Of a DNA stretch of 64,000 bases, positions 53,140 through 61,353 are shown piece by piece. The notes beneath the pieces are model-generated. The model did no database searches. It saw only the letters and a list, made by a program, of their open reading frames with translations, and was not told the origin of the DNA. A program made the position numbers and the translations under genes. Origin of the DNA: Bradyrhizobium sp. Ash2021. Its GTDB lineage: Bacteria > Pseudomonadota > Alphaproteobacteria > Rhizobiales > Xanthobacteraceae. The DNA lies in the NCBI RefSeq assembly GCF_031202265.1, contig NZ_CP100604.1:6740501-6804500 (forward strand), in the 5' to 3' direction. Position 1 is the stretch's first letter. Each line of letters starts with the position of its first letter.

Positions 53140-54144
53140 TCAGCGCGCCTTCGACGCCACCACGGCGAAGATCTCCTCAAGAAGAGCCGCGTGCTGCTCC
53201 CAGGGTATGCTGTCGACACTCATCTGCGGTCGCCCGGGATTATCGATCCGGCTGTCATCGACCGCCTGCCCGGTTTCTACTGCCGCCGAAAGGAACCGGT
53301 GATCCATATCGCGATTGAAATAACGCAGGAGAACTTCCCGCAACGCTGGCTTTGTGCAGGCCATTGCAGCAAGGAGCCCATACCCTCCCCAGTTCGACAC
53401 GCCGGCGACGATGAGCGAATCGACCGGGGTCGTCCCTGCGATCACCTCGCCATTGGGAATTCCGCTTTCGATGATTTCTTTGGGCAAGGATCCCATCCCA
53501 ATCTCATTGCCCCCGTCCCCGATGCCGATCGTGTACCAGCGATGCTTCGCGGCGGGGTCGCTAAAGAGAAGATGGAGCGGCGCTGTTTCGCGCGACATGT
53601 CCCATCCGTGCTCCCGGCGGGGCTTTCCATCCGAAGCCGGAGAAACCCGCTCTATTGCGATCAAGTGAGTGATCGGCCGATCGCCTGTCTCCAGGTACTG
53701 CCGCAGGCGGAGAACCGAACTCTCCGTCGTCGACACGACCTCAAGATTGACGGGCATCGGCAGTGCATCGACCACGGCCCATACCGCCTTTGCACACGGT
53801 GTGTCGGTAATGACCGTGACCAGGATGCCCGCATTTGCGAGGCCCGCGGCCAGATGGGCCATCCCGCCGAGCCCGTCCGTTTCTGGAGAAGGCGGCTCCG
53901 CGTGCTGTATATAGAAGCCGGTAACGATGCCGACATGCGCGTTGGGCGTGTTGATGACGGCCTCTGCGGCGCGGGCAAGATTGCCTTTTGCCCACTCGGT
54001 CATCTGGTCGATATCGCGTTTGACTTTGCGCCCGATGATCGCCTCGATCCGGGCTACCGACTCGTTCACTGTATCCACTCGACTTGGCTTCTCAAAGGTG
54101 CCGGTTGGTTCTGGCGGGTTTTTCCGGTCTCCCTGCAATGGCAT
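53140..54144 (-). CDS. D-glutamate cyclase-like protein (DUF4392)
   Basis: A 334-residue protein of the DUF4392 family, whose mammalian relative is mitochondrial D-glutamate cyclase (D-glutamate to 5-oxo-D-proline). Conserved segments: GIVTGFYIQHAEPPSPETDG, HLIAIERVSPASDGK, YTIGIGDGGNEIGMGSLPK and VAGVSNWGGYGLLAAMA. The ATG at 54144 has GAAGGA before it; an upstream start at 54219 adds a non-family extension. It stands alone and its bacterial role is a family-based inference. Confidence 0.8.
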   Translation of the reverse strand: MPLQGDRKNPPEPTGTFEKPSRVDTVNESVARIEAIIGRKVKRDIDQMTEWAKGNLARAAEAVINTPNAHVGIVTGFYIQHAEPPSPETDGLGGMAHLAAGLANAGILVTVITDTPCAKAVWAVVDALPMPVNLEVVSTTESSVLRLRQYLETGDRPITHLIAIERVSPASDGKPRREHGWDMSRETAPLHLLFSDPAAKHRWYTIGIGDGGNEIGMGSLPKEIIESGIPNGEVIAGTTPVDSLIVAGVSNWGGYGLLAAMACTKPALREVLLRYFNRDMDHRFLSAAVETGQAVDDSRIDNPGRPQMSVDSIPWEQHAALLEEIFAVVASKAR

Positions 54145-54628
54145 CGGTCCTTCAGCTCCGTTCGCGTACCGAGCACAAGGACCCGAATTTCCGAATGTGC
54201 CTACCCGGAGATCATCCAAGGATCGTTCGTCAGGTTCGTGTTGGCTTCCGGGGATGGAACAGCTCTTCGACGGACTGTTTCGGGTCCCTGATCCGAGAGC
54301 GGTCCTTGCGATCGTTCTTCTGTGCTTCGAGGTTCTGCAGGAACCGGAAGCGCGGCGATCGAGTCGCGTGCCCCGATCGGCCGTGCTTGGTCATGCCGAA
54401 GCCCTTTTGGCCGCCATGCATCAATTGATCTCCAACGAAAGCTGTGCGGCTCATTTCTTGCCCCCGGGAGCCACCACCGGGGCCGAGCTTCATGCAGTTC
54501 GCCGAAAGCACAATCAGAGGGAAAGATAGCCCTGATCGTCAAAAGGCGCGAGGCTGGGACGGTCGGTTTGGGAGAACAGAATGCTGCAGTGCGGAGCGCT
54601 GGGATGCGCAAATCATCACCGAGCTTGA
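54145..54628. other. Region with only a weak gene candidate
   Basis: Apart from the doubtful minus-strand frame at 54230-54454, nothing here is supported. Confidence 0.35.
54230..54454 (-). CDS. Possible small basic protein
   Basis: A 74-residue frame (MSRTAFVGDQLMHGGQKGFG ... EELFHPRKPTRT), strongly charged, with GGGGGCAAGAA before the ATG. No known family, no membrane segment. Included as a weak candidate because the composition is less random than the overlapping frames. Confidence 0.25.
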   Translation of the reverse strand: MSRTAFVGDQLMHGGQKGFGMTKHGRSGHATRSPRFRFLQNLEAQKNDRKDRSRIRDPKQSVEELFHPRKPTRT

Positions 54629-54946
54629 TCAGGTCAGAACCGTCATCCGGCCTTGCTCGTCAATCTGATGCCCGTGGATCATCGGCGGGACCTGCTTGCT
54701 GTTCGACCCCTTTTCAGACATCGGTCCGCCCCGGAAGAGCTCGTCAAGCAAATGGCCGATGTCCGTGAACTCGGTTACGATGCCGTCCACGAAGGTGAAG
54801 CTCGTGAATGATCCGCCAGCGCGCGCGGAATGGCCATTGAAGGTGTAATGGACACGCAGTTTCACCGGGCCGAAGAGCGGATGCAGGCTAAAATCGACGC
54901 GTATCTGCCCCAGCGCCGCCGGATGGCGTAGAGGCCGTTTAGCCAA
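54629..54946 (-). CDS. Hypothetical protein
   Basis: A 105-residue frame with a plausible beta-rich core (VKLRVHYTFNGHSARAGGSF, TFVDGIVTEFTDIGHLLDEL) and a polar C-terminal tail. I do not recognise the family. The start region (MAKRPLRHPAALGQIRVDFS) is basic. The ribosome site is poor, so the true start could be internal. Stands alone. Confidence 0.4.
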   Translation of the reverse strand: MAKRPLRHPAALGQIRVDFSLHPLFGPVKLRVHYTFNGHSARAGGSFTSFTFVDGIVTEFTDIGHLLDELFRGGPMSEKGSNSKQVPPMIHGHQIDEQGRMTVLT

Positions 54947-55119
54947 GTAACCAGCGCGAGCGTGCCTTCACGGGAGTCGCGCGAAGTGCTACACTATTTT
55001 CAATATCAACACCGGTGCCGCGAGCTCGCCGTTGCGAGGGGATAGACTAAGATATCCCAACGCGGCAATGCGTTTTGCGCGTGAGCGAGGGGGCGGCAAA
55101 CTCTGAAAGGAGACCCTCC

Positions 55120-55479
55120 ATGGCTCTTTATGCCTTGCAGACGGCTTACGCCCCTGTCGGGTGGGCAGCCCTGCTCAAAGATCCTCAGAACCGCATGGAG
55201 GCCGTCAAACCCGTTGTTCAACGGCTCGGCGGCAGTGTCGTCGACGGCTGGCTGACGTTCGGCGATTACGACGTGCTGGTGATCTGTCAGCTGCCGGACA
55301 ATGTGAGCGCCACGGCGCTGTCCATGGCGATCTCAGCTGGTGGGGCGGTTAAGAGCGTCAAGACCACGCCGCTCGTGACCTTCGACGAAGGGCTTGAGGC
55401 TCTCAAGAAGGCCAAGGACGCAGGATACACGCCGCCGCCTAGCGAAGTCCCGTACTTTGGCGTGTATCGCGGCGCGTGA
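55120..55479 (+). CDS. GYD domain protein
   Basis: A 119-residue alpha/beta-barrel protein of the GYD family (MALYALQTAYAPVGWAALLK, YDVLVICQLPDNVSATALSM, KTTPLVTFDEGLEALKKA). The usual G-Y-D motif appears as TFGDYDVLV. Ribosome site AAAGGAGA before ATG 55120. Function of the family is not established; it often lies near oxidoreductases, and here a nitroreductase-like gene follows by 65 bases. Confidence 0.8.
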   Translation: MALYALQTAYAPVGWAALLKDPQNRMEAVKPVVQRLGGSVVDGWLTFGDYDVLVICQLPDNVSATALSMAISAGGAVKSVKTTPLVTFDEGLEALKKAKDAGYTPPPSEVPYFGVYRGA

Positions 55480-55544
55480 CGCCTCGACGAGTAGTGAGCT
55501 GCAACTTAAATAAAGGGATAGCTTTAAGAGCGAGGAGGCATCTT

Positions 55545-56136
55545 ATGGTGACGCCGCTCGATGATTCCGCGCTTGATACGATCTTTCGTAAGGCGCGTAC
55601 CCAAAACAAGTGGTTCGATAAGCCGGTTTCGCGTGAGCAACTCGCTGCCGTGTACGATTTGATGCGCTGGGGTCCGACCAGCGCGAACTGCTTCCCCGTG
55701 CGCATCGTGTTCGTGATGACCTTGGCGGCGAAGGAGCGACTAAAGCCCCTCGTCCTCGAGGGTAACCGGGCAAAAGGTGACAGACGCGCCGGTGACGGCG
55801 ATCCTCGGTTACGACACCAGGTTCTACGACTGGCTGCCGCGCCTGTTTCCACACGCTGATGCCAGATCCTGGTTTATCGACAAGCCCGGTTTTGCCGAAA
55901 CAACAGCCTTCCGCAACAGCAGCCTGCAGGGCGCTTACTTTATCATGGCGGCGCGGGCCATCGGGCTCGACTGCGGACCGATGTCTGGGTTCGACAATGA
56001 GGCTGTCGATCGGGAATTCTTCCCCGGTGGCCAGATCAAATCAAACTTTATCTGTGCCATCGGCTATGGCGATCCGGCGGGCTCGTTTGAGCGTCTGCCG
56101 CGTCCAGATATCAACGAGGTGTGCTTGTTCGTGTAA
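55545..56136 (+). pseudogene. RutE-type nitroreductase (malonic semialdehyde reductase-like), frameshifted
   Basis: First part: DTIFRKARTQNKWFDKPVSR and LMRWGPTSANCFPVRIVFV, the FMN-binding start of the RutE/NfnB-like group. The frame breaks in a run of four A at 55772-55775 (EGNRAK); with three A the sequence would continue VTDAPVTAILGYDTRFYDWL, which is what the second frame encodes, on to LDCGPMSGFDNEAVDREFFP and the normal C-terminus. One extra A is the only defect, so this could be a sequencing error. GAGGAGG precedes the start. Function if intact: NAD(P)H-dependent reduction of small aldehydes or nitro compounds. Confidence 0.8.
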
Positions 56137-56429
56137 CTGATGTGTGCAGCGTGCGCGGTCGCCATGCTGGCTCGTTCGAGTGTCAATCGGCGTTGGATTG
56201 GGACCTGTGTCGGCGCCCAAAAGGGCCCCCTTTGAGCGGGGAGTTTTGGCGCTGGACTTAGAGAGCGATCTATCGAACTTGCTTGATGAAGCACCATGGC
56301 CCGCACATACTAAGTCGGCGGGAAACGTGGTCTCGACCGGGCGAACCAGGGAGCAGGCTGAGAGCGGCGACGGAGTAGGTGCATGTGACCGCTCTTGACC
56401 CCACGCGGACTTGGCACTCCTGCGCAACG

Positions 56430-57233
56430 TCAAGCCGCTCTTAACAACTCGTTCCACCCTTTGGTCCCCAGCAAAATGCCGTGATTCCGTCCCACAACAT
56501 TAAGGTCGTAGATCTTCAACATCCACCAGTCGAGCTTGGCGTGCAGTTCGGTCAGCGAATCCGCGTTCAGCTTCTCGTAGACCTGAATTGCAAATAGCAC
56601 CCGATGTTCAGGATACGTTTGTCCGATTCGCGCGATGATCTCAGTGATCGGCGGCTCGGTGCGGCGCAGATCAAGTCCCGCGACCTCATCGAGTGCGGTG
56701 CCCCAAGGCGGCGCTACAAAGATGATGATCGCGTCATCGCGCGGCAGATCATCCTTGTCCGACATGGATTCGTAGTCGCCGTGTATCAGGTCGATCGTCC
56801 GGTCCAGCGCCCCAACGTTTCGTCTGGTGAGTTCATAGACTTTGGGATCGATCTCGAATGCGATCCCGCGCGACAGTGGGACGTGTCGCAAGATCCAATA
56901 GAGCGTATTGCAGGAACCGGCGAATGGATCGACCACCAGGCACCGGGTTTCGGGCGGTAGCGAGGCCGCCACGGCGGCGACGTCACGACCGATGCGATCG
57001 GCAAGCGGATCACGCGTGCATTCGACTGCGGTTCGGCCAAGTAGTCGGATGCCGCGGGCGTACCATTGCTGCGGTGTCATTCCGTAGAGCCGGACGTAAT
57101 CGGGATCGGAAAAGCTGTCGCTCCCGTACCGCTGGGCCTCTTCCAAGGTCAGCACCTTGTTGCGCTTTTGTCCGTGCAACAGCAATGCACGATCATGCAA
57201 CGGCTGATGAGGATCTTGCCGAGGCTCTTTCAT
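56430..57233 (-). CDS. Class I SAM-dependent methyltransferase
   Basis: A 267-residue methyltransferase. VVDPFAGSCNTLYWILRHV is the SAM-binding motif with an N-methylase-like DPFAGS, IAFEIDPKVYELTRRNV the acidic loop, and FVAPPWGTALDEVAGLDLRR a PPW catalytic loop resembling the RNA cap guanine-N2 (TGS1-like) group. An RNA or small-molecule N-methylation is inferred, substrate unknown. ATG 57233 follows GGAGCG; the longer frame to 57446 adds arginine/cysteine-rich sequence without homology. The ~290 bp to its left, down to the nitroreductase stop, hold no feature. Confidence 0.75.
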   Translation of the reverse strand: MKEPRQDPHQPLHDRALLLHGQKRNKVLTLEEAQRYGSDSFSDPDYVRLYGMTPQQWYARGIRLLGRTAVECTRDPLADRIGRDVAAVAASLPPETRCLVVDPFAGSCNTLYWILRHVPLSRGIAFEIDPKVYELTRRNVGALDRTIDLIHGDYESMSDKDDLPRDDAIIIFVAPPWGTALDEVAGLDLRRTEPPITEIIARIGQTYPEHRVLFAIQVYEKLNADSLTELHAKLDWWMLKIYDLNVVGRNHGILLGTKGWNELLRAA

Positions 57234-57386
57234 GTCGCGACCGCTCCTACATGCGGCGCCCTTCTTGCGCGCGTCGCAAATGCCGCCGCATGAACGCGAT
57301 GGGGACCGCAGCCAGCGTAGCGAATAAAGACCAACGTGACACTGGTTAGGTCGGCTATTGGCCCTTTGCCGACATCGATGGTTTGG

Positions 57387-57419
57387 CAAACGCCCGCTTC
57401 GCGCCAAAAACGGCCGTTC
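57387..57419. repeat. Dispersed short palindrome
   Basis: CAAACGCCCGCTTCGCGCCAAAAACGGCCGTTC, a copy of the palindrome family with good arms. Confidence 0.5.
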
Positions 57420-57562
57420 CCTCAAAAGTCGCCCTTTGACAGTCAAAATCAGAAAATCGCCGGGCGGCCCAGCATGGGTGCAAAACCCGCGACCGGGGGA
57501 TCGTTCCTAGTCGGGACCAAGCATAATCTGACCGACTGTCGCGGATTGCCGATCGTGCCTGG

Positions 57563-57703
57563 GCTTATAGTTTTAGATCGCCTTCGGGCTGACTCGCGAA
57601 GCGTTCGACCAGAAAATCGATGAACGGCCGCACCTGACCGCAAGGTGCCGCGTCGACAGGTATCACCATCTGCTGCGCGTCCATTCCGTGCGTGGCCTAT
57701 GAT
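57563..57703 (-). pseudogene. LysR-type regulator, C-terminal remnant
   Basis: The minus-strand frame VRPFIDFLVERFASQPEGDL KL-stop is the typical C-terminus of LysR-type regulators (VRxFVDFLVERF). Upstream residues (MDAQQMVIPVDAAPCGQ) are not recognisable, so only the tail survives. Right boundary approximate. Confidence 0.5.
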
Positions 57704-57798
57704 GGTCAGATCCGTGCGCAGGAGCGAGAGATCGGGATCCCGCCGCAGCCGCCGACATCGCAGCGTCGGCCGTGATTGCGATCCCGATGGTCCACACT

Positions 57799-57844
57799 CG
57801 AGAATCGAAAGCCCCGGCGTTAACGCGGGGGTTTTCGATTCTCG
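57799..57844. repeat. 46-bp near-perfect inverted repeat
   Basis: Left arm CGAGAATCGAAAGCCCCGGC GTT and right arm AACGCGGGGGTTTTCGATTCTCG pair over 23 positions with two imperfections (one G-T) and no loop. It would form a long hairpin or cruciform. No coding frame explains it; it could be a bidirectional terminator, a REP-type element or a recombination site. Confidence 0.8.
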
Positions 57845-58053
57845 ACGTCTCCTCCGAAGAACTCCGAACGGTTTTATGACCCCGATGCACTCTCGATCAG
57901 CAACAGGAATGGTGCAATTCCCGAACTGTCAAAACTGCCCCGATCTCTCTCCAGCTAAAGGCAGGAAAGCCTCCCCTACTCTGGATCACTGTACTTATAC
58001 GGCTGGACACCGAGCCCGGTCCGAAGGCGGACAGATGAATCGGCAAAATCATC

Positions 58054-58099
58054 GGTGAACGCACCAGGGCTCGAACCTGGGACCCGCTGATTTAGAAGC
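58054..58099 (-). other. tRNA 3' fragment (Arg-TCT-like), probable attachment site remnant
   Basis: On the minus strand CTTCTAAATCAGCGGGTCCC then AGGTTCGAGCCCTGGTGCGTTCACC reads as an anticodon loop CTTCTAA, a 3' anticodon stem, a perfect T-arm (CCAGG-TTCGAGC-CCTGG), and an acceptor strand ending ACC. The sequence before the loop does not pair with the stem and there is no 5' half, so it is a fragment. Integrative elements leave such 3' tRNA copies at one end. Confidence 0.6.
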
Positions 58100-58115
58100 G
58101 CGTGTCAGCGATTCA

Positions 58116-59387
58116 TCAGATCTCGAGCATTGCCGATATGCCGAAAGCATTGCGACGCTCGAATGTGGCGGTCTCGAATTTGAGGCCTAATTCGCGAGCG
58201 CGGCGCCAGGAATCCTCAAGCTCTGCGTGCGTCGGTCGGCGAGCGATCTCCGCATATTTGTCCCGGTACTTGGCGCTCGCCGGATCGCAGAAATTGTCGG
58301 GATGGAACTGCGCCATCACGTTCACCGGCGCGGCCGGCACGCGTTCGGCAATCCATTCCAGCACCGGATACGTGCAGCACTCGATGTGATTGGGCATCAC
58401 CAGGTGGCGGATCGAGAAATCCTCCCCCCACTCGTCGAGCAGCTCAATGTTGCGCGTCACCGTCTCCCAGTACCATGGCGTTTTCGCCAGCGTCGTCGCG
58501 CAGCGGCCAGGACCGAATTTGAAATCGGGGAGCCACACATCGGTCAGGACGCGCAGGATCTTCATGCTTTCGAGAGTCATGAAGAAGTTGCTGTTCCAGA
58601 GCATCGGTGCATTGAACGCCCCCTCATAGAGAGCGGCGTCGGGCACCTCGTCGAACCAGAAAAAACGATCAGCCTTCGTTTTGCGGACTCGCGCCAGCTC
58701 CGCCTGCGTGGGTGTGTAGTCGCGGCCCAACAACGCGATGGCATCGACGATGGAATGCAGGTGAATGACGACCTCGCCGCCGACCCAATTGATGTTGTGG
58801 CAACCCTCGCGGCGCAGCGTCCAGGCCATCGCCGCGAGCGTGCGCGGGTCCGTCTCTTCGCCATTGTCTTTGTCGGTGCTGATGTCGCCGTTCTGGCAGA
58901 AGGCGCACCGCATGTTGCATGAGGTGAAGAAGATCGTGCCCGAGCCTTCGCTGCCGCGATAGAACAGTTCCTCGCCGGTGTGATGGAAATACGAGCTGAC
59001 ACGTGAGCCAGCGGCGAGCATGCAGGCGCCGAACCTGGTCCCCGCCACGCGGTCGACGCGGCAATCCCATGGACAGAAATTGCAGTGGCCGAGCATGCGG
59101 TAGGCAAGCTCGCGGCACAGCTCCAGGAGGCTCGGTCCTTCCGCCGCCGGCGGCAACCGTTGACCCGCCCGGATCGCCTCCCAGCGCGCGAGAAATATCG
59201 GCGTGAGGCGGTCGAGTTCGGCCCAGAGCGCATCCTCGCCGCTGGCCGCCGGATCGAGTTTCGTGGCGACCGTCGCGGCAATGCGAAACTTGGCCGGTCG
59301 CCGGTTCTCCGCAACGGCCAGGTACCATGACAAGGCGCCGCAGATGGCTGGGTCGTCCCAAACTGTCAGTCTGGTCAAATCGCTCAT
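58116..59387 (-). CDS. PflX-like radical SAM protein (COG1313 type)
   Basis: A 423-residue radical SAM enzyme. The core motif is Cys157, Cys161, Cys164 (SCNMRCAFCQNGD). Ahead of it lies a second cysteine set, HCNFCPWDCRVDR..GTRFGAC (Cys102, 105, 109, 122), the arrangement seen in the uncharacterised PflX-like group; N-terminal ~95 residues are extra. The family resembles activating enzymes, but no glycyl-radical protein is near. Its cofactor chemistry yields 5'-deoxyadenosine and methionine, notable given the SAM/adenosine genes that follow. It is preceded on the same strand by the SAM hydroxide adenosyltransferase gene. Confidence 0.8.
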   Translation of the reverse strand: MSDLTRLTVWDDPAICGALSWYLAVAENRRPAKFRIAATVATKLDPAASGEDALWAELDRLTPIFLARWEAIRAGQRLPPAAEGPSLLELCRELAYRMLGHCNFCPWDCRVDRVAGTRFGACMLAAGSRVSSYFHHTGEELFYRGSEGSGTIFFTSCNMRCAFCQNGDISTDKDNGEETDPRTLAAMAWTLRREGCHNINWVGGEVVIHLHSIVDAIALLGRDYTPTQAELARVRKTKADRFFWFDEVPDAALYEGAFNAPMLWNSNFFMTLESMKILRVLTDVWLPDFKFGPGRCATTLAKTPWYWETVTRNIELLDEWGEDFSIRHLVMPNHIECCTYPVLEWIAERVPAAPVNVMAQFHPDNFCDPASAKYRDKYAEIARRPTHAELEDSWRRARELGLKFETATFERRNAFGISAMLEI

Positions 59388-59481
59388 GGGACCTGCTCCC
59401 GCGCGCTGGCGGTGGCCGGTGAAGCGCGATCGCGCTCCGGCGACCGTCGGAGGCTTGCTTCAAAGTTCAGTCTTCGCGATT

Positions 59482-59643
59482 TCACTGCACCCGGTATTTG
59501 CTCATGTAGTGTTTGCGCAGGATCTTGCGGGTCTGCTCCGCAAGGCGCCTGTTAGCGCTCGCCTGCGGCTCGTCGCCGCGCTCCGGCGGCTTCGGCCGAT
59601 GCGGATGAGGGCGTTGTTTGGTCGGTTGTTGCCTTTGGGTCAA
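59482..59643 (-). CDS. Possible 53-residue basic protein
   Basis: From a TTG at 59643, with GAAGG nine bases before it, the frame runs TQRQQPTKQRPHPHRPKPPE to KILRKHYMSKYRVQ. It is basic and proline-rich with a plausible C-terminal helix. It fits neatly between the two flanking minus-strand genes. No family recognised; weak candidate. Confidence 0.3.
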   Translation of the reverse strand: MTQRQQPTKQRPHPHRPKPPERGDEPQASANRRLAEQTRKILRKHYMSKYRVQ

Positions 59644-59659
59644 AGCGGCAGGCCTTCGT

Positions 59660-60387
59660 TCATGCGACGATCTCGACCGGACTGCCGATGGCAAGACCGA
59701 GATCGCGGTCCGCCCGCCCCTGATTGACGGCAAGTTCGGCAAGCCCGTTGGAGTTCTCATACCAGAAAGCCGCGCCTGGCGGCAGATCACTGAAGGTCCT
59801 CGCGCGGTCCAGAACCCGACCTGCCGCAGTCAGCCTTGCGCCGGGCGGCAGCATAGCCGCCCTCAGCCCGGTCATGGCATTGCCGTAGTGATCGACGTAA
59901 ACGATTTCGCAGAGGTCATCCGGCCAGTTTGCCCGACGATCTGCGCCATCGTATCGTGGCTGGCCGGGGGCGGATCACCGCACGTCAGCATGGCTGCCAC
60001 CGGGGCGAAGAGGTCGCGCCCGTGAAAGCTGGCCGAGAGATGCTTCGGCTTCCAGTCGATGTCCCAGCTGCGCGTCTCTCGGGCTCTGCGCTGGATCAGC
60101 TCAAACAAGCCGTTGCCGGGGCCGATATACCAGCGGCTGTCGGACTCGATAAAAATGGATGGCCGCGTCCCGCCGACGCCGGGATCGACGACGCAGAGAA
60201 AAACGGTTCGCACCGAAAACCATGCCGCATAGGCCGCCAACAGATACGCCGATGCCTTAGGATTGCCAACTGGCGCATCGGCGAAGAGGTCGATAATGGG
60301 TATGCCCGGCGCCATCTGGTGCAGCACCGCCTTCATCTGACCCGTATACGGGCCGTGCAACCCAAAATCCGTGAACAGCGCAATCAT
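59660..60387 (-). pseudogene. SAM hydroxide adenosyltransferase (DUF62), frameshifted
   Basis: The family splits SAM with water into adenosine and methionine. MIALFTDFGLHGPYTGQMKA, CVVDPGVGGTRPSIFIESD and YIGPGNGLFELI are the expected N-terminal motifs. After IVGQ, near 59925, the frame changes: the correct continuation NWPDDLCEIVYVDHYGNAMT GL is encoded one base over and runs to FWYENSNGLAELAVNQGRAD and the normal end. A single-base change would restore a ~243-residue enzyme, so a sequencing error or a young mutation is likely. Confidence 0.8.
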
Positions 60388-60540
60388 GGTGTCAGCTTGC
60401 CCAAGTGCGTGTGTCCACTTCGCTCGAAAACGCTATACTGACCCATCCGAGCCGTGCGACGGACGCGGTCATAGCAGCACGCCAAATCCCGCTTGCTCTC
60501 CCTAAATCGGCTCGCCCACTGTGATCGTAGGCTCGGCGCA

Positions 60541-60747
60541 ATGTCGATCTCGCGTCTGCTCATCATCTTCGGCTTGTCGCTCGTTGCGCTTGGGCTGCTA
60601 TGGCCAGTGATCAACAAGATCGGCTTGGGCCGGTTGCCCGGCGACATTGTCATCGAGCGCGACAACTTCCGCGTTTATATCCCGCTCGCAACATCGCTGC
60701 TGGTCAGCGTGATCCTTTCCCTGATCCTTTGGCTCGCTAACCGTTAG
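60541..60747 (+). CDS. DUF2905 small membrane protein
   Basis: A 68-residue protein, MSISRLLIIFGLSLVALGLL and ..GLGRLPGDIVIERDNFRVYI PLATSLLVSVILSLILWL, with two membrane spans around the GRLPGDI(V/I)xxR motif that defines DUF2905. Function unknown. The ATG at 60541 gives the family's usual length; the upstream extension is rejected. It diverges from the adenosyltransferase gene and its end overlaps the convergent gene at 60737 by 11 bases. Confidence 0.85.
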   Translation: MSISRLLIIFGLSLVALGLLWPVINKIGLGRLPGDIVIERDNFRVYIPLATSLLVSVILSLILWLANR

Positions 60748-61069
60748 CCGTCGGTGCCTCTCGCTCTGGGTGGACGGCGCTCGGGAGTGTTCGCGGCTGG
60801 CCTGCCGGCAGCATCATCGTCCGCGCCGTGAGCAGCCACGGCATCCACATGAATCGCGTGGCATGCACCCAAAACGTGAAAGGGTTAGCTGCCTCGAACA
60901 AGGACCCGAGAGCGTCGAAGGACGGTGTTGCCCGCAGGTTAATTGACATCTGCTCCCAATCACCATTCGGCGATTGCCGGTGAATGATGTCGATGTCGAG
61001 GCCGGGCAAACGAGCGCTTGCTCTTGTGGCATCGATCTCGCTCTCTCGACTGTATGTCCGCTCAGGCAT
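60737..61069 (-). CDS. Conserved hypothetical protein
   Basis: A 110-residue protein with a compact core (GLDIDIIHRQSPNGDWEQMS, SLFEAANPFTFWVHATRFMW) and a proline-rich C-terminal tail. The aromatic-rich helix FTFWVHATRFMWMPWLL could lie on a membrane. I recall similar hypothetical proteins in Bradyrhizobium relatives. Function unknown. Confidence 0.55.
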   Translation of the reverse strand: MPERTYSRESEIDATRASARLPGLDIDIIHRQSPNGDWEQMSINLRATPSFDALGSLFEAANPFTFWVHATRFMWMPWLLTARTMMLPAGQPRTLPSAVHPEREAPTANG

Positions 61070-61190
61070 CGGCCCTCACCATCTCCGTGCACCGCTTCCA
61101 TCCCGCTGGTGATTATCGCTCATCATTCCCGGTAATGAAAGCTCGCAGACTTGCTGCCGTGACCATGGCCGCTCCCCGCCGGCCGCCGTG

Positions 61191-61331
61191 ATGTTCCGCG
61201 CCATCAACGCGGCCGGCGAAGTGGTCCAGGTGTTCGAGACCCGCGAGGAAGCCGAAGCGTGGGTGGCAGCGAAATCGGCCGCCTGTAGCGGCTTGCAATC
61301 ACCTTCCGGCGGCCTACCATGGAATGCGTAG
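61191..61331 (+). CDS. 46-residue hypothetical protein
   Basis: MFRAINAAGEVVQVFETREE AEAWVAAKSAAC.. reads like a real small beta-beta-alpha unit, with codon use matching neighbours. No strong ribosome site. It ends 22 bases before the adenosine-kinase-like gene on the same strand, so may be its leader gene. Confidence 0.4.
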   Translation: MFRAINAAGEVVQVFETREEAEAWVAAKSAACSGLQSPSGGLPWNA

Positions 61332-61353
61332 CTCACCCTGCAGGAGCGCAGCC

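Noticed and set aside
57799..57844. Integron attC site
   Set aside because: The palindrome is symmetric and has no attC-type core sites, and no integron integrase is present.
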